The notes under the pieces were generated by a model, which saw nothing but the letters and a program-made list of their open reading frames with translations, searched no databases and had not been told where the DNA came from. DNA of 64,000 nt from Chloroflexota bacterium (GTDB lineage Bacteria > Chloroflexota > Anaerolineae > SpSt-313): NCBI GenBank assembly GCA_029553955.1, contig JAKPJZ010000113.1, forward strand, positions 1 through 64,000, given 5' to 3'. Below, in pieces: positions 34,701 to 44,391 of the stretch. Position numbers and translations under genes: made by a program. Position 1 is the stretch's first letter. Every line of letters starts with the position of its first letter.

Positions 34701-34799
34701 AAACGAGCGGTGCGGGGTGGCTCAAGCGCTGCCTGATGTACTATGGCGCAATCTATGCGGGTTCAAAGGAAGCAAGACCTGGCCCCCCGGCCCCTCTCC

Positions 34800-34828
34800 T
34801 TGACCAATCATCACGGCGATGCTATATT
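34800..34828 (+). promoter_or_regulatory. Promoter of the type III RM locus, TTGACC-17-TATATT
   Basis: -35 at 34800-34805, -10 at 34823-34828, spacer 17, followed 28 bases later by the res ATG. Confidence 0.8.
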
Positions 34829-34855
34829 CTGGGCACAGTGCGAAGGAGCCGCAAT

Positions 34856-37522
34856 ATGCATCTCTACCAGGTGCTGGCCCAGCGCGTCGCTGCCTGGCGC
34901 CAGCAAGGCTACCATCACGCCGACTATCCTGCCATCGCCGAAATCCTGGCATGGGCCGCCAACCCCGAGGGCGCGGGCTTCCGCCTGCGCCCGCCGCAGG
35001 TGCGCGCGCTGGAGACCTACTGGTACCTGCGCCTCGTCGAGAGCACGCCGCACATCACCGACCTCTATCGCCGGCTCTTTCCAAAGCCATCGGAGCTGCT
35101 CGCCGCCCTGGGCCTGGCCGGCGAGGAGGTCATCAAGCACTTCATGGACTATGGCCTCGACGGCCTCTTTGAGCGGCTCAAGAGCGACGACGCTTTCGTG
35201 CGCCGCCTGCGCCTGGAAGCACTGCGCGAATCCCTCACGCTCAGCTACCCCAGCTACATCCTGGCCCTGGCCATGGGCGCCGGCAAGACCATCCTCATCG
35301 GCGCCATCTTTGCCAGCGAGTTCGCCATGGCGCTGGAATACCCGGAGGGCCCGTTCGTGCAGAACGCGCTCGTCTTTGCGCCGGGCAAGACGATCATCGA
35401 ATCATTGCGCGAGCTGGCCGCAGCGCGCTATGACCGCATCCTGCCGCCGCGCCTCTACAAGCCTTTTGCGGCCTCGGTCAAGCTGACCTTCACCCGCGAC
35501 GGCGACCCCGACATCCCGGTCATCCGCGGCAGCTTCTTCAACGTCGTGGTTACCAATACGGAAAAGGTGCGCATCCGCAAGGAGAGCATCCGCCGCGCCG
35601 ACCTGGGGCCGCTCTTCAGCCGGGCCAAGGAGGATGAGGCGCGCGCCGAGGTCGCCAACCGCCGCCTGCAGGCTATCGCCTCGCTGCCGCACCTGGCCAT
35701 CTTTTCCGACGAGGCGCATCACACCTACGGCCAATCGCTGGATGCAGGCCTGAAGAAGGTGCGCCGCACGGTCGACTATCTCGCCGCCAACACCAGCCTC
35801 ATCGCCGTGGTCAACACCACCGGCACCCCCTACTACCAGCGCCAGCCGCTGCGCGATGTGGTTATCTGGTACGGCCTCTCCGAGGGCATCGGCGACGGCA
35901 TCCTCAAAGAGGTGGCCGGCAACATCCAGGCCTTCTCCTTCGACGGGAAGGTGGAGGCCTACCTGGCCCACGTCGTGCGCGATTTCTTCCAGGATTATGG
36001 CGGCGTGGCCCTGCCCGACGGCAACCCGGCCAGGCTGGCCATCTACTTCCCGCAGACGGATGACGTGGAGGCGCTGCGCCCGGTGATCGAGGCGACGCTG
36101 GCCGAGCTGGGCCTGCCGCCCACGCTGATCCTCGAGCACCACACGCGACGCGAGAACAAGGCCGATTTCGACCGCTTCCGCTTCAAGGATTCGCCGCACC
36201 GCATCGCGCTGCTGGTGGACCGCGGCGTCGAGGGTTGGGACGTGCCGGCGCTCTTCGCCTGCGCCCTGGCCCGCAAGCTCAAAGCGAGCAACAACTTTGT
36301 CCTCCAGGCGGCCTCGCGCTGCCTGCGCCAGGTGCCGGGCAACACCACCCCGGCGCGCATTTACCTCTCGCTGGATAACCGCGAGATCCTCGACCGCCAG
36401 CTGCAGGAAACCTACGGCGAGACCATCAGCGACCTGAACCGCAGCCAGGCGCAGAGCCGCACCGTGCCCATCCGCCTGCGCCGCCTCGACATCCCGCCAC
36501 TCGTGGTGCGCCGGCTCGTGCGCACGGTGGTGCCCAGAGAGGCCGCGCCGGGCGCGCTGCAGCTCAGCAAGCCGGAGGTCGAAGCCGGCGCGGCCCTGGA
36601 GAGGCGTACCTACACGGTCGCCGAGCAGAAAGCGACCTGCCGGCTGCTGCAGCAGGTTGGCGAGACGGTCGAGATCGACTCTGTGCCGGACATGGTGGAC
36701 GCCTATGCCGCCGCGCTCGAGCTGGCCACGGTCTACCGCCTGCGCCTGGACGCTGTGCTCGCCGAGCTGCGGCGCCTCTATGGCGGCGCGGCCGAGCTGC
36801 CGGCGGCCCACCTCGCGGCGCTGGCCAGGCAAGTCGAGGCACAAACGCGCCGCTACGAGGTGCGCGAGGAGACGGTGGAGGAGGCCCTGGCGCTCGTCAA
36901 GCCAGAGGGCTTTACGCGCACGCTCGCCGAGGATGGCAGCGAGGTCTACACCGCCGAGATCGCCTACCCCGTGGACCGCCAGCGCCTGCTCCTCTCGTGG
37001 GAGGAGCTGCGCGCCGCCAACCCGCACGGCCTGGGCTTTCACTACACGCCCTACAATTTCGATTCCAACCCGGAAAAGAGCCTCTTCGAACAGCTCCTGC
37101 GCCAGTTCAACCTGCATCCCGACGACGTGGAGGATATCTACTTTACCGGCGCGCTGACCACGCCCGACAAGACCGATTTCTTTGTCGAGTACAGGGGAGA
37201 CGACGGCCGGTGGCACCGCTACACGCCCGATTTCGTCATCCGCTGCAAGGACGGCCGCGCGCTCATCGTCGAGATCAAGAACGCCCAATTCGAGGCCGCC
37301 ACGCGCGAAGACCTGCGCCGCGCCCAGCAGGGCCAGGCGGCCATTACCGTCGAAGGGCGCAAGGCGCTGGCGCTCAAGCAGTGGGAGGCGCTCAACGCGG
37401 ACCGCCTCAGGTACGAGCTCGTCTTTGCCCGCGAGGACACCGTCGGCTACGATCAGTTGCGCCCCATCCGGCGCTTTGTGGAATGGAGGGCAGACGATGA
37501 AGCCGGACCGGTTCACGAATGA
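34856..37522 (+). CDS. Type III restriction enzyme, Res subunit
   Basis: An 888-residue SF2 helicase/translocase with a C-terminal nuclease. Walker A is AMGAGKT (residues 139-145), the DEAHH box is near 285, and the later helicase motif reads ALLVDRGVEGWDVPALFACALAR...QAASRCLRQVPG. The PD-(D/E)xK nuclease is PDFVIRCKDGRALIVEIKNAQ (about 790-810). It would cut foreign DNA together with Mod. The ATG at 34856 has AAGGA eight bases upstream. The order is res, fic remnant, mod. Its last 26 bases overlap the start of the fic remnant. Confidence 0.93.
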   Translation: MHLYQVLAQRVAAWRQQGYHHADYPAIAEILAWAANPEGAGFRLRPPQVRALETYWYLRLVESTPHITDLYRRLFPKPSELLAALGLAGEEVIKHFMDYGLDGLFERLKSDDAFVRRLRLEALRESLTLSYPSYILALAMGAGKTILIGAIFASEFAMALEYPEGPFVQNALVFAPGKTIIESLRELAAARYDRILPPRLYKPFAASVKLTFTRDGDPDIPVIRGSFFNVVVTNTEKVRIRKESIRRADLGPLFSRAKEDEARAEVANRRLQAIASLPHLAIFSDEAHHTYGQSLDAGLKKVRRTVDYLAANTSLIAVVNTTGTPYYQRQPLRDVVIWYGLSEGIGDGILKEVAGNIQAFSFDGKVEAYLAHVVRDFFQDYGGVALPDGNPARLAIYFPQTDDVEALRPVIEATLAELGLPPTLILEHHTRRENKADFDRFRFKDSPHRIALLVDRGVEGWDVPALFACALARKLKASNNFVLQAASRCLRQVPGNTTPARIYLSLDNREILDRQLQETYGETISDLNRSQAQSRTVPIRLRRLDIPPLVVRRLVRTVVPREAAPGALQLSKPEVEAGAALERRTYTVAEQKATCRLLQQVGETVEIDSVPDMVDAYAAALELATVYRLRLDAVLAELRRLYGGAAELPAAHLAALARQVEAQTRRYEVREETVEEALALVKPEGFTRTLAEDGSEVYTAEIAYPVDRQRLLLSWEELRAANPHGLGFHYTPYNFDSNPEKSLFEQLLRQFNLHPDDVEDIYFTGALTTPDKTDFFVEYRGDDGRWHRYTPDFVIRCKDGRALIVEIKNAQFEAATREDLRRAQQGQAAITVEGRKALALKQWEALNADRLRYELVFAREDTVGYDQLRPIRRFVEWRADDEAGPVHE

Positions 37523-37790
37523 TGCCCCAGGGCGACTGGTGCCACTGCAGCGTGAGGATGGCCCCTAGTGGGCCTCTATCGTGACGAGATCAACGCTTGC
37601 ACTCGAGCTCGTGGAGAGCCTTTTTGACGTGCCTCTACTGACGATGCCACAGGCGCAGCGCATTCTTCAGGCGAGCTATCCCGGTGCACAAGGAAATGTG
37701 GAGAAGCTTGTGGAAGCAGGCATCTTGCGCCAGTGGGCAGAGGCTTCATCTTGCACAACGTCAGGCCAACGTCGCTGAGGCCACATAGCG
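37497..37790 (+). pseudogene. Fic-family gene with its catalytic core deleted
   Basis: The intact ribosome site GGAGG and ATG start MKPDRFTNDAPGRLVPLQ, the usual N-terminus of Fic proteins. After a TAG stop, the same frame continues as LALELVESLFDVPLLTMPQAQ and NVEKLVEAGILRQ, the C-terminal winged-helix region of the same family. Everything between, including the HPFxxGNGR catalytic motif, is gone, and the extreme C-terminus is frameshifted (a +1 frame reads SGQRLHLAQ). This is an internal deletion in a gene that once lay between res and mod. Confidence 0.8.
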
Positions 37791-37802
37791 GAGGCCCACC
37801 TC

Positions 37803-39887
37803 ATGCCCCAAGACACCACCGTCGAGATCAAGCCCGCCAAGGGCCGCCCCATGCTCACCTGGGTCGGCAAGCGCCCACTGCGCCACGTCACCGCCTTCCC
37901 GGCGCAGCACGTCGAGAGCTATGCCCCAAGCGCCGCCTCCCCTCTCCCCCCCAGCGCGAGAGCGGCCGGGGATGGAGCCTCCCCTCTCCCCCGCAGTGGG
38001 AGAGGGGCCTGGGGTGAGGGCCCCTGGCCTGCCGCCTACCCGCAAGGCGGCCTGCTCTTCCACGGCGATAACAAGGAGGTGCTGGCGCACCTGCTGGCCA
38101 ACGGCTACCGCGGCAAGGTCAAGCTCGTCTACATCGACCCGCCCTTCGACTCCGGCGCCGATTACGTGCGCACGGTGAACCTGCGCGGCGCCAAGGGCAC
38201 GGCCCGGGTGGCCGGCGAGGGCTACACCCTGGGCGAACAGATACAGTACACCGACATCTGGGCCAACGACAACTACCTCCAGTTCATGTACGAACGGCTG
38301 CTGCTACTGAGGGAGTTGCTGACCGAAGATGGCAGCTTCTACCTGCATTGTGACTGGAAACGGAGCTACCTGCTGCGGTGCCTGCTGGATGAAGTGTTTG
38401 GTCCTGCCAACTGCCGCAACGAAATCGTCTGGCAGCGCAACTATGCAAGAAGCGATAGCCACACCTACAACCACATCCATGATACGCTCTACTTCTACAC
38501 CAAGGGCGAAGCGTTCGACTGGAACAAACAGTACACGGGTTATGGTCCGGAGTACATCGATCGTTTCTACCGCTTTGTGGAAGACGGGACGGGTCGGCGG
38601 TACGCGTCGGATAACCTGACCGCAGCCGGCCTGCGAAATGGCTCCTCGGGAAGGCCATGGCGTGGGTTTGATCCATCCAGGGACGGTAATCACTGGAAGT
38701 ACACGACGGAGAAGTTGGATGACCTTGACGCAGAAGGGCGCATCCATTGGCCAGAGTCAGGTGGCATGCCGCGTTACAAGAGGTATTTGGATGAGATGGA
38801 GGGCCGGCCTCTGCAGTCTATCTGGACCGATATCAGCTTCCTGAGCAGTTGGTCCGGAGAGCGCGAGGACTACCCAACTCAGAAGCCCGAAGCGCTTCTC
38901 GAACGCATCATCCGTGCCTCGACCAATCCCGGCGACCTCGTGCTCGACTGCTTCATCGGCTCGGGCACCACCGCCGCCGTCGCCCAGAAACTGGGGCGGC
39001 GCTGGATCGGCTGCGACATCAACAAGGGCGCCATCCAGACGACGAGCAAGCGCCTGCAGGCCATCATGCAGGCGCAGGCGGCCGCCGCCCATGATCAGGC
39101 CCAGCAGATGGCCATGCCGCTATCCGCCGGTCAAGCGGAGGGTGAGAGTGAGCCGCCGCCGGCGCAGCTCTCCTTCGCCGTCTATCGCGTCAACGACTAT
39201 GACCTGCAGCTGCAGCACAATGAGGCGGTCAACCTGGCCTGCGAGCACGTCGGCATCACCCGCACGCACAGCGACCCCTTCTTCGACGGCACGCTGGGCC
39301 GCAGCCTGGCCAAGATCGTACCCTTCACCCACCCACTGAGCGTGCTCGACCTGGAGGAGGTGCAGCGCGAGCTGGCCGCCCGGCCCGAAGAGGAGCGCGA
39401 CGTCACCGTCGTCTGCCTGGGCAAGGAGCTCGCCGCCGACGCCTGGCTCGCCGAATGGAACCAGCTGCGCACCCGCACCAAGCTGCCCAACCAGATCGCC
39501 GTCATCGAGCTGCGCAGCGACCCGCGCTACGGCAGGTTCCTGGAGCACCACCCGGCCTGGGCCAAGGTCACCATCGAGCGGCGCGGCGCCACGATCCGGG
39601 TCACCATCGACGAGTTCATCTCGCCCTCGATCATCGAGCGCCTCAAAGAGCAGGCCGGCGTCCTGGCGCCGCAGATCGACGACTGGCGCGCCATGGTCGA
39701 CAGCGTGATGATCGACCCGGCCTATGACGGCCAGGTCTTCAATGTGACCCTGGCGGATGTGCCCGAGAAGAAGAGCGACCTGGTGGCCGGCGCCTACGAG
39801 CTCGCCGCGCCGCCGACAGAGACGACGGTGGCCGTCAAGATCACCGACATGCTGGGCGAGGAGGTCATCGTCACCGAGCGGGTGTGA
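37803..39887 (+). CDS. Type III DNA methyltransferase, Mod subunit
   Basis: A 694-residue beta-class N6-adenine or N4-cytosine methyltransferase. Catalytic motif IV is LVYIDPPFDSGADY (near residue 112) and the AdoMet motif I follows as DCFIGSGTTAAVA (near 386). The central region would hold target recognition. It confers sequence specificity and self-protection for the adjacent Res. The ATG at 37803 has GGAGG eight bases upstream. Residues about 45-75 (rich in Pro, Ser and Gly) come from an in-frame repeat insertion and are not part of the family. Confidence 0.93.
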   Translation: MPQDTTVEIKPAKGRPMLTWVGKRPLRHVTAFPAQHVESYAPSAASPLPPSARAAGDGASPLPRSGRGAWGEGPWPAAYPQGGLLFHGDNKEVLAHLLANGYRGKVKLVYIDPPFDSGADYVRTVNLRGAKGTARVAGEGYTLGEQIQYTDIWANDNYLQFMYERLLLLRELLTEDGSFYLHCDWKRSYLLRCLLDEVFGPANCRNEIVWQRNYARSDSHTYNHIHDTLYFYTKGEAFDWNKQYTGYGPEYIDRFYRFVEDGTGRRYASDNLTAAGLRNGSSGRPWRGFDPSRDGNHWKYTTEKLDDLDAEGRIHWPESGGMPRYKRYLDEMEGRPLQSIWTDISFLSSWSGEREDYPTQKPEALLERIIRASTNPGDLVLDCFIGSGTTAAVAQKLGRRWIGCDINKGAIQTTSKRLQAIMQAQAAAAHDQAQQMAMPLSAGQAEGESEPPPAQLSFAVYRVNDYDLQLQHNEAVNLACEHVGITRTHSDPFFDGTLGRSLAKIVPFTHPLSVLDLEEVQRELAARPEEERDVTVVCLGKELAADAWLAEWNQLRTRTKLPNQIAVIELRSDPRYGRFLEHHPAWAKVTIERRGATIRVTIDEFISPSIIERLKEQAGVLAPQIDDWRAMVDSVMIDPAYDGQVFNVTLADVPEKKSDLVAGAYELAAPPTETTVAVKITDMLGEEVIVTERV
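37936..38022. repeat. CCTCTCCC...GGGAGAGGGG repeat inserted in frame in mod
   Basis: It contains CCCCTCTCCCCC words facing GTGGGAGAGGGGCCTGGGG, a hairpin family widespread between bacterial genes. Here it lies inside an open reading frame, before the conserved domain. A larger cluster of the same family sits in the gene at 61275. Confidence 0.8.
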
Positions 39888-39891
39888 GAGT

Positions 39892-40881
39892 TCACGCCCG
39901 CCGATGGCACGCTGCCAGGTGCCCACCGCCCACGTCCACGAGTGGCGGCTCTTCGACCGCGCACTGCTCCATCGCCTGCGGGCAGCGGGTGTGGAAGCGA
40001 CAGCCCGTCGGCGGGCGCAGCGGGCTGGGCACGTCGCCCTTGAGCAGCATGCGCTCGCGTTTGAGGTCGGGGTCGGGGATGGGGATGGCCGAGAGCAGCG
40101 CCTTGGTGTAGGGGTGCCGCGGGTCCTGGAAGAGCGAGACGCGGTCGGTCAGCTCGACGATCTTGCCCAGGTACATCACGGCGATGCGGTCGGAGATGTG
40201 CTCCACGACGCTGAGGTTGTGCGCCACGAACAGGTACGTCAGGTGGAACTCGCGCTGCAACTGGCGCAGCAGGTTGAGCACCTGCGATTGGATGGAGACG
40301 TCGAGCGCGCTGACCGGCTCGTCGCAGACGATGAACTTGGGCCGCAGCACCAGGGCGCGGGCGATGCCGATGCGCTGCCGCTGGCCGCCCGAGAACTCGT
40401 GCGGATAGCGGCGGGCGTGATAGTCCTCGAGGCCCACGGTGCGCATGATCTCGAGCACCCGCTGGAAGCGCTGGCGCGAGTCCCGCACACCATGCACGCG
40501 CAGGCCCTCGCCGATCGAATCGCCGATGGGCGTGCGCGGGTCGAGCGACGAGAACGGGTCCTGGAAGATGATCTGCATCTCGCGGCGGTACGCCTTGAGC
40601 TCACGCTCGTGGAGCGTCGTCAGGTCCTGGCCCTCAAAGAGCACCTGGCCCGAGGTCGGCTCGAGCAGCCGCAGCATCATGCGCCCCACGGTCGTCTTGC
40701 CGCAGCCCGATTCGCCCACCAGGCCGAGCGTCTCGCCGCGCCGGATGGTGAGCGACACGCCCTCCACCGCCTTGACCCAGGCCTGCGTGCGCTGCAGGAT
40801 GCCGCCCTTGACGGGGAAATGCTTGGTGAGCGCGCGGGCTTCGATCAGGGTATCCTGTTGCAGGGTCTCTTGTTCAGCCAT
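39892..40881 (-). CDS. oppF: Oligopeptide-type ABC transporter ATPase OppF
   Basis: A 329-residue ATP-binding subunit. Walker [11 protein letters not shown]-loop [13 protein letters not shown], signature [16 protein letters not shown], Walker [15 protein letters not shown], and the C-terminal oligopeptide/dipeptide extension with a four-cysteine-type cluster ([16 protein letters not shown]). Last gene of oppABCDF, downstream of oppD. The ATG at 40881 is five bases after the oppD stop. Confidence 0.94.
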   Translation of the reverse strand: MAEQETLQQDTLIEARALTKHFPVKGGILQRTQAWVKAVEGVSLTIRRGETLGLVGESGCGKTTVGRMMLRLLEPTSGQVLFEGQDLTTLHERELKAYRREMQIIFQDPFSSLDPRTPIGDSIGEGLRVHGVRDSRQRFQRVLEIMRTVGLEDYHARRYPHEFSGGQRQRIGIARALVLRPKFIVCDEPVSALDVSIQSQVLNLLRQLQREFHLTYLFVAHNLSVVEHISDRIAVMYLGKIVELTDRVSLFQDPRHPYTKALLSAIPIPDPDLKRERMLLKGDVPSPLRPPTGCRFHTRCPQAMEQCAVEEPPLVDVGGGHLAACHRRA

Positions 40882-40886
40882 AGGTA

Positions 40887-41864
40887 TCACCCGCCCAGCC
40901 AGCAGCGCACGGTGTGTTGCGAGGCCACCGGCCTGAGTTGCGGCTCTTCACGCGTGCAGATATCCAGCTTGTGCTCCACGCGCGCCCGGCAGCGCGGCGC
41001 AAAGCGGCAGCCCGGCGGCATGTCGATCAGGTTGGGCACGTTGCCCGGGATCACGTCCAGATCGTCTTTGAGCCGGCCCAGGACGGGGATGGAGCCGATG
41101 AGCCCGATGGTGTAGGGGTGGCGCGGGTCCTTGAACAGCGTGCGCACGTCGGTCTCTTCGACGATCTGCCCGGCATACATCACGGCCACGCGCTGGCACA
41201 TCTCGGCCACCACGCCCAAGTCGTGGGTGATGAGGATGATCGAGGTGCCGGTATCGCGGTGCAGGCTGCGCATCAGGTCGAGGATCTGCGCCTGGATGGT
41301 CACATCGAGCGCCGTCGTCGGCTCGTCGGCGATGAGCAGGTCCGGCTTGCAGGCCAGCGCCATGGCGATCATCACGCGCTGCGCCATGCCGCCCGAGAGC
41401 TCGTGCGGATACGAGGCGATGCGGCGCTCGGGGTCGGGGATGCCAACCATCTTGAGCGCCTCGACGGCGTTGGCGCGGCCCACCTTGCGCGTCGCCGCCT
41501 GGTGGATTTCCCAGACCTCGCTGAGCTGAAAGCCGGCGTCGAAGACGGGGTTGAGGCACGACGTCGGCTGCTGAAAGATCATCGAGATGCGGTTGCCGCG
41601 CAGCGCGGTCACCTCGTCGCGCGAGAGCTTCAAAATATCGCGGCCGTCAAAGATGATCTCGCCGGAGATGATTTTGCCCGGGTAGCCCACCAGGCGCAGC
41701 ACCGAGAACGAGGTCACGCTCTTGCCGCAGCCCGACTCGCCCACCAGCCCCAACACGTCGCCGCGGTCGACGTGCAGGCTCACGCCGTCGACGGCCTTGA
41801 CGATGCCGTCCTTGGTGTCGAAATAGGTCCGCAGGTCGCGGATGTCCAGTAACGCGTCGTTCAT
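40887..41864 (-). CDS. oppD: Oligopeptide-type ABC transporter ATPase OppD
   Basis: A 325-residue ATPase. Walker [11 protein letters not shown]-loop [12 protein letters not shown], signature [16 protein letters not shown], Walker [16 protein letters not shown]-terminal cysteine cluster [21 protein letters not shown]. It pairs with OppF to energise the OppBC pore. The ATG at 41864 follows AGGAG closely. Confidence 0.94.
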   Translation of the reverse strand: MNDALLDIRDLRTYFDTKDGIVKAVDGVSLHVDRGDVLGLVGESGCGKSVTSFSVLRLVGYPGKIISGEIIFDGRDILKLSRDEVTALRGNRISMIFQQPTSCLNPVFDAGFQLSEVWEIHQAATRKVGRANAVEALKMVGIPDPERRIASYPHELSGGMAQRVMIAMALACKPDLLIADEPTTALDVTIQAQILDLMRSLHRDTGTSIILITHDLGVVAEMCQRVAVMYAGQIVEETDVRTLFKDPRHPYTIGLIGSIPVLGRLKDDLDVIPGNVPNLIDMPPGCRFAPRCRARVEHKLDICTREEPQLRPVASQHTVRCWLGG

Positions 41865-41910
41865 GATCTCCTCTGGCGGCAGTACTCTTCTAGTCAGCAT
41901 GGTCGCAGGG

Positions 41911-42092
41911 CTCGTGGGAACTCGTGGGAGCTCGTAGGAGCCCACAACAGATGCACAGAGTTCAGGTCCTCAGTGCAAGGATGCCGGTCAGTCCGGTGCA
42001 AATGGGACAGCTCTCATACCGCTCCCACGAGCTCCTACGAGCTCCTACCAGTTCCTACGAGCTCCTACGAGCTCCCACGAGCTCCCACGAGG
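41911..42092. repeat. 10-bp phased tandem repeat array with inverted partner
   Basis: From 42021 to 42092 the unit GAGCTCCYAC repeats about seven times with an exact 10-base period. Upstream, 41911-41940 holds three units of the inverse (CTCGTGGGAG, CTCGTAGGAG), so the two arrays could fold together. It lies in the oppC-oppD gap. Confidence 0.9.
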
Positions 42093-42115
42093 CGCTCATG
42101 TGAAACGTATCCCGC

Positions 42116-43036
42116 CTAGCGGTTGAGCCGCGGATCCAGGGCGTCGCGCAGGCCGTCGCCCAGCAGGTTGAACCCCAACACGGTGAGGGTGATGGCAAAG
42201 CCCGGAATGAAGAGCAGGTGCGGCGCGTTAAAGATGTTGTTGCGCTCCTCGCCCAGCATGATGCCCCACTCGGGCGTGGGCGGCTGCGCGCCCAGGCCCA
42301 GGAAGGAGAGCGCCGCGGCCTCGACGATGGCCGTGCCGATGCCGAGCGTGCCCTGCACGATGAGCGGCGTCATGGCGTTGGGCAGGATGCGGCGGAACAG
42401 GATGCGCACCGGCGAGACGCCCAAAGCCCGGTCGGCCGTCACATAGTCCATCTCTTTGACGGCGAGCACGCTGGCGCGCGCGATGCGCGCATAGCCGGGG
42501 ATCGACACGATGCTGATCGCCAGCAGCGCATTCATCAGCCCCGGGCCCAGCACCGCCACGATCGCAATCGCCAGCAGCAGGTACGGGAACGCCAGCAGCA
42601 CGTCCATGATGCGCATGATGGTATTATCGAGCCAGCCGCCCAGGTAGCCAGAGACGGCGCCCAAGAGCGTGCCAAAGATGATGGCAAACCCTACGCTCAC
42701 AAAGCCGATCACGAGCGAAAAGCGGGCGCCATAGAGCACGCGGCTGAAAAAGTCGCGGCTGTTGCCGTCGATGCCGAAGAGGTGCTGCGGCTGCTCGCGC
42801 GGGCAGCCCAGCAGGTGGATGCAGGGCGGCGTGTTGCGCTTGACACCGTCGAGAATCTCGGTCGGGTTGTGCGTGGCCAGCACCGGCGCCAAGATGGCGA
42901 CAGCGACCAGAAAGCCGAGCAGGATCGACCCCACGACCGCCGAGCGCTTTTCCATCAAGTGGCGAAGCGCATCGAGCCACAGGTTGCTTGGCGCCTGGGC
43001 CGAGCTCCGACCCCCAAGTTTGCCCTCAGTGCTCAT
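42116..43036 (-). CDS. oppC: Oligopeptide-type ABC transporter permease OppC
   Basis: A 306-residue permease with six membrane segments. N-terminal LMEKRSAVVGSILLGFLVAVAILAPVLA is typical of OppC/DppC; the EAA-like loop is DYVTADRALGVSPVRILFRRILPNAM. The C-terminus FNLLGDGLRDALDPRLNR is a family hallmark. Between oppB and oppD in the same operon. Confidence 0.94.
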   Translation of the reverse strand: MSTEGKLGGRSSAQAPSNLWLDALRHLMEKRSAVVGSILLGFLVAVAILAPVLATHNPTEILDGVKRNTPPCIHLLGCPREQPQHLFGIDGNSRDFFSRVLYGARFSLVIGFVSVGFAIIFGTLLGAVSGYLGGWLDNTIMRIMDVLLAFPYLLLAIAIVAVLGPGLMNALLAISIVSIPGYARIARASVLAVKEMDYVTADRALGVSPVRILFRRILPNAMTPLIVQGTLGIGTAIVEAAALSFLGLGAQPPTPEWGIMLGEERNNIFNAPHLLFIPGFAITLTVLGFNLLGDGLRDALDPRLNR

Positions 43037-43070
43037 GCGATGCTCCGGCTACTGTTCACTTCTCACGCTG

Positions 43071-43206
43071 TCATTGCGAGTACCCCAGGCCGCGGTGCAG
43101 CCTGTGCAGGCACAGAAACCTCTGTGTTCTCTGTGGCCTCTGTGGTCAATTAGCCGTAGGCGCGGCATGTTGCTGCGGAACTCCCACGCGGCACGATGCC
43201 GCGCCT
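43071..43206. repeat. Clustered hairpins in the oppB-oppC gap
   Basis: It includes TCATTGCGAGTACCCCAGGC, related to the palindrome at 55013; a CTCTGTG...CTCTGTGG member; and a hairpin GTAGGCGCGGCAT / ATGCCGCGCCTAC (43154-43206). Confidence 0.7.
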
Positions 43207-43225
43207 ACAACTGTTGCGATTCCAG

Positions 43226-44302
43226 CTACTGCAGGCGAATGCGCGGGTCGAGATAGGCGTACGACAGATCGACCAGCAGGTTGACGCCGACAAAGATCAC
43301 GGCCACGATCACCACGAATGCCTGCACCACGGTATAGTCGCGGGCAAAGATCGAGGTCATGATGCCGGTGCCCACGCCCGGCAGGTTGAACACCGTCTCG
43401 GTCAAGATGGCGCCGCCAAGCAGGCCGCCAAGCTGCAGGCCGACGATGGTGATGATCGGCAGCATGGCGTTGCGCAGGGCATGGCGGAAGATGACCATCT
43501 GCTCTCTGAGGCCCTTGGCCCGCGCGGTGCGGATATAGTCGAGCCCCACCACATCGAGCAGGCTGGAGCGGGTCATGCGGGCGATGATTGCCATGGGGAT
43601 CGTGCCGACCGTCACCGCGGGCAAGATCAGGTGGCGCAGCGCGTCTCCCAGCAGCTTCCAGTTGCCGGTGATGAGTGCGTTCACAGTCGCCATGTTTGAG
43701 ACAAAGGTGACCAGTGTGAGCGGCAGGCCCGTGAGGCCCTGCAGGTGGAACGCCTCGACGAGCGGCGTGGGCGTGAGGCCGGGCGTGAGCCGGGCGGAGG
43801 GCGGCAGCCAGAACGGCGTGCCCTTGAGCATGATGGCGAAAAAGTAGGCCAGCATCAGGCCCAGGAAAAAGACCGGCAGCGAGACGCCCAGGTTGGCGCC
43901 GATCATCGTCACGACGTCGACCCACGAGTTGGCCCAGTAGGCCGAAATGATGCCCAGGATGACGCCCACGACCGTCGCCAGGACCATCGCGACCACCGCC
44001 AGCTCCACCGTCACCGGCAGGCGCAGCAGCACGATCTCGCCCACCGGCTGGTTGGTGCGCAGCGAGGTGCCCAGGTCACCCCGTGCCAGGCCAGCCATGT
44101 AGCGCGCGAACTGGACCGCGATGGAGTCGTTGAGGCCCATGCGCTCGCGGTAGTGGAAGCATTGCTCCTCGGTGGCACGCTCGCCCAGCGCAACATAGCA
44201 GGGATCGCCCGGGATGAGCCGGGCCAGGGCAAAGGTGACAAAGAGAATGCCAAAGAGGACCGGGATAAGCAGCAACAGCCTGCGGACCAGGAAGCTCGCC
44301 AT
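43226..44302 (-). CDS. oppB: Oligopeptide-type ABC transporter permease OppB
   Basis: A 358-residue permease. The N-terminus (SFLVRRLLLLIPVLFGILFVTFALARLIPGDP) is the conserved OppB/DppB first helix. The EAA loop is LDYIRTARAKGLREQMVIFRHALRNAMLP, and the last residues (LVDLSYAYLDPRIRLQ) are diagnostic. The ATG at 44302 has only a weak ribosome site. The in-frame upstream extension is a hairpin repeat, not protein. Confidence 0.93.
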   Translation of the reverse strand: MASFLVRRLLLLIPVLFGILFVTFALARLIPGDPCYVALGERATEEQCFHYRERMGLNDSIAVQFARYMAGLARGDLGTSLRTNQPVGEIVLLRLPVTVELAVVAMVLATVVGVILGIISAYWANSWVDVVTMIGANLGVSLPVFFLGLMLAYFFAIMLKGTPFWLPPSARLTPGLTPTPLVEAFHLQGLTGLPLTLVTFVSNMATVNALITGNWKLLGDALRHLILPAVTVGTIPMAIIARMTRSSLLDVVGLDYIRTARAKGLREQMVIFRHALRNAMLPIITIVGLQLGGLLGGAILTETVFNLPGVGTGIMTSIFARDYTVVQAFVVIVAVIFVGVNLLVDLSYAYLDPRIRLQ

Positions 44303-44331
44303 TGGCACGCCCCATTCAAGTACAACGAACT

Positions 44332-44372
44332 GGGGAACCTTGCGAAGGTTCCGAACCTCCGCAAGGTTCCCC
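44332..44372. repeat. Hairpin between oppA and oppB
   Basis: GGGGAACCTTGCGAAGGTTC with an almost exact inverse (one mismatch), single-base loop. A related hairpin lies at 62394-62433. Its position after the binding-protein gene suits an mRNA stabiliser or partial processing site that would leave more oppA than permease transcript; this is inference. Confidence 0.85.
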
Positions 44373-44391
44373 ATCCAATCTGCTCTCGGGC

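Noticed and set aside
41911-42092. CRISPR array
   Set aside because: The unit is only 10 bases, repeated without spacers, and no cas genes are nearby; no other region shows repeat-spacer structure.
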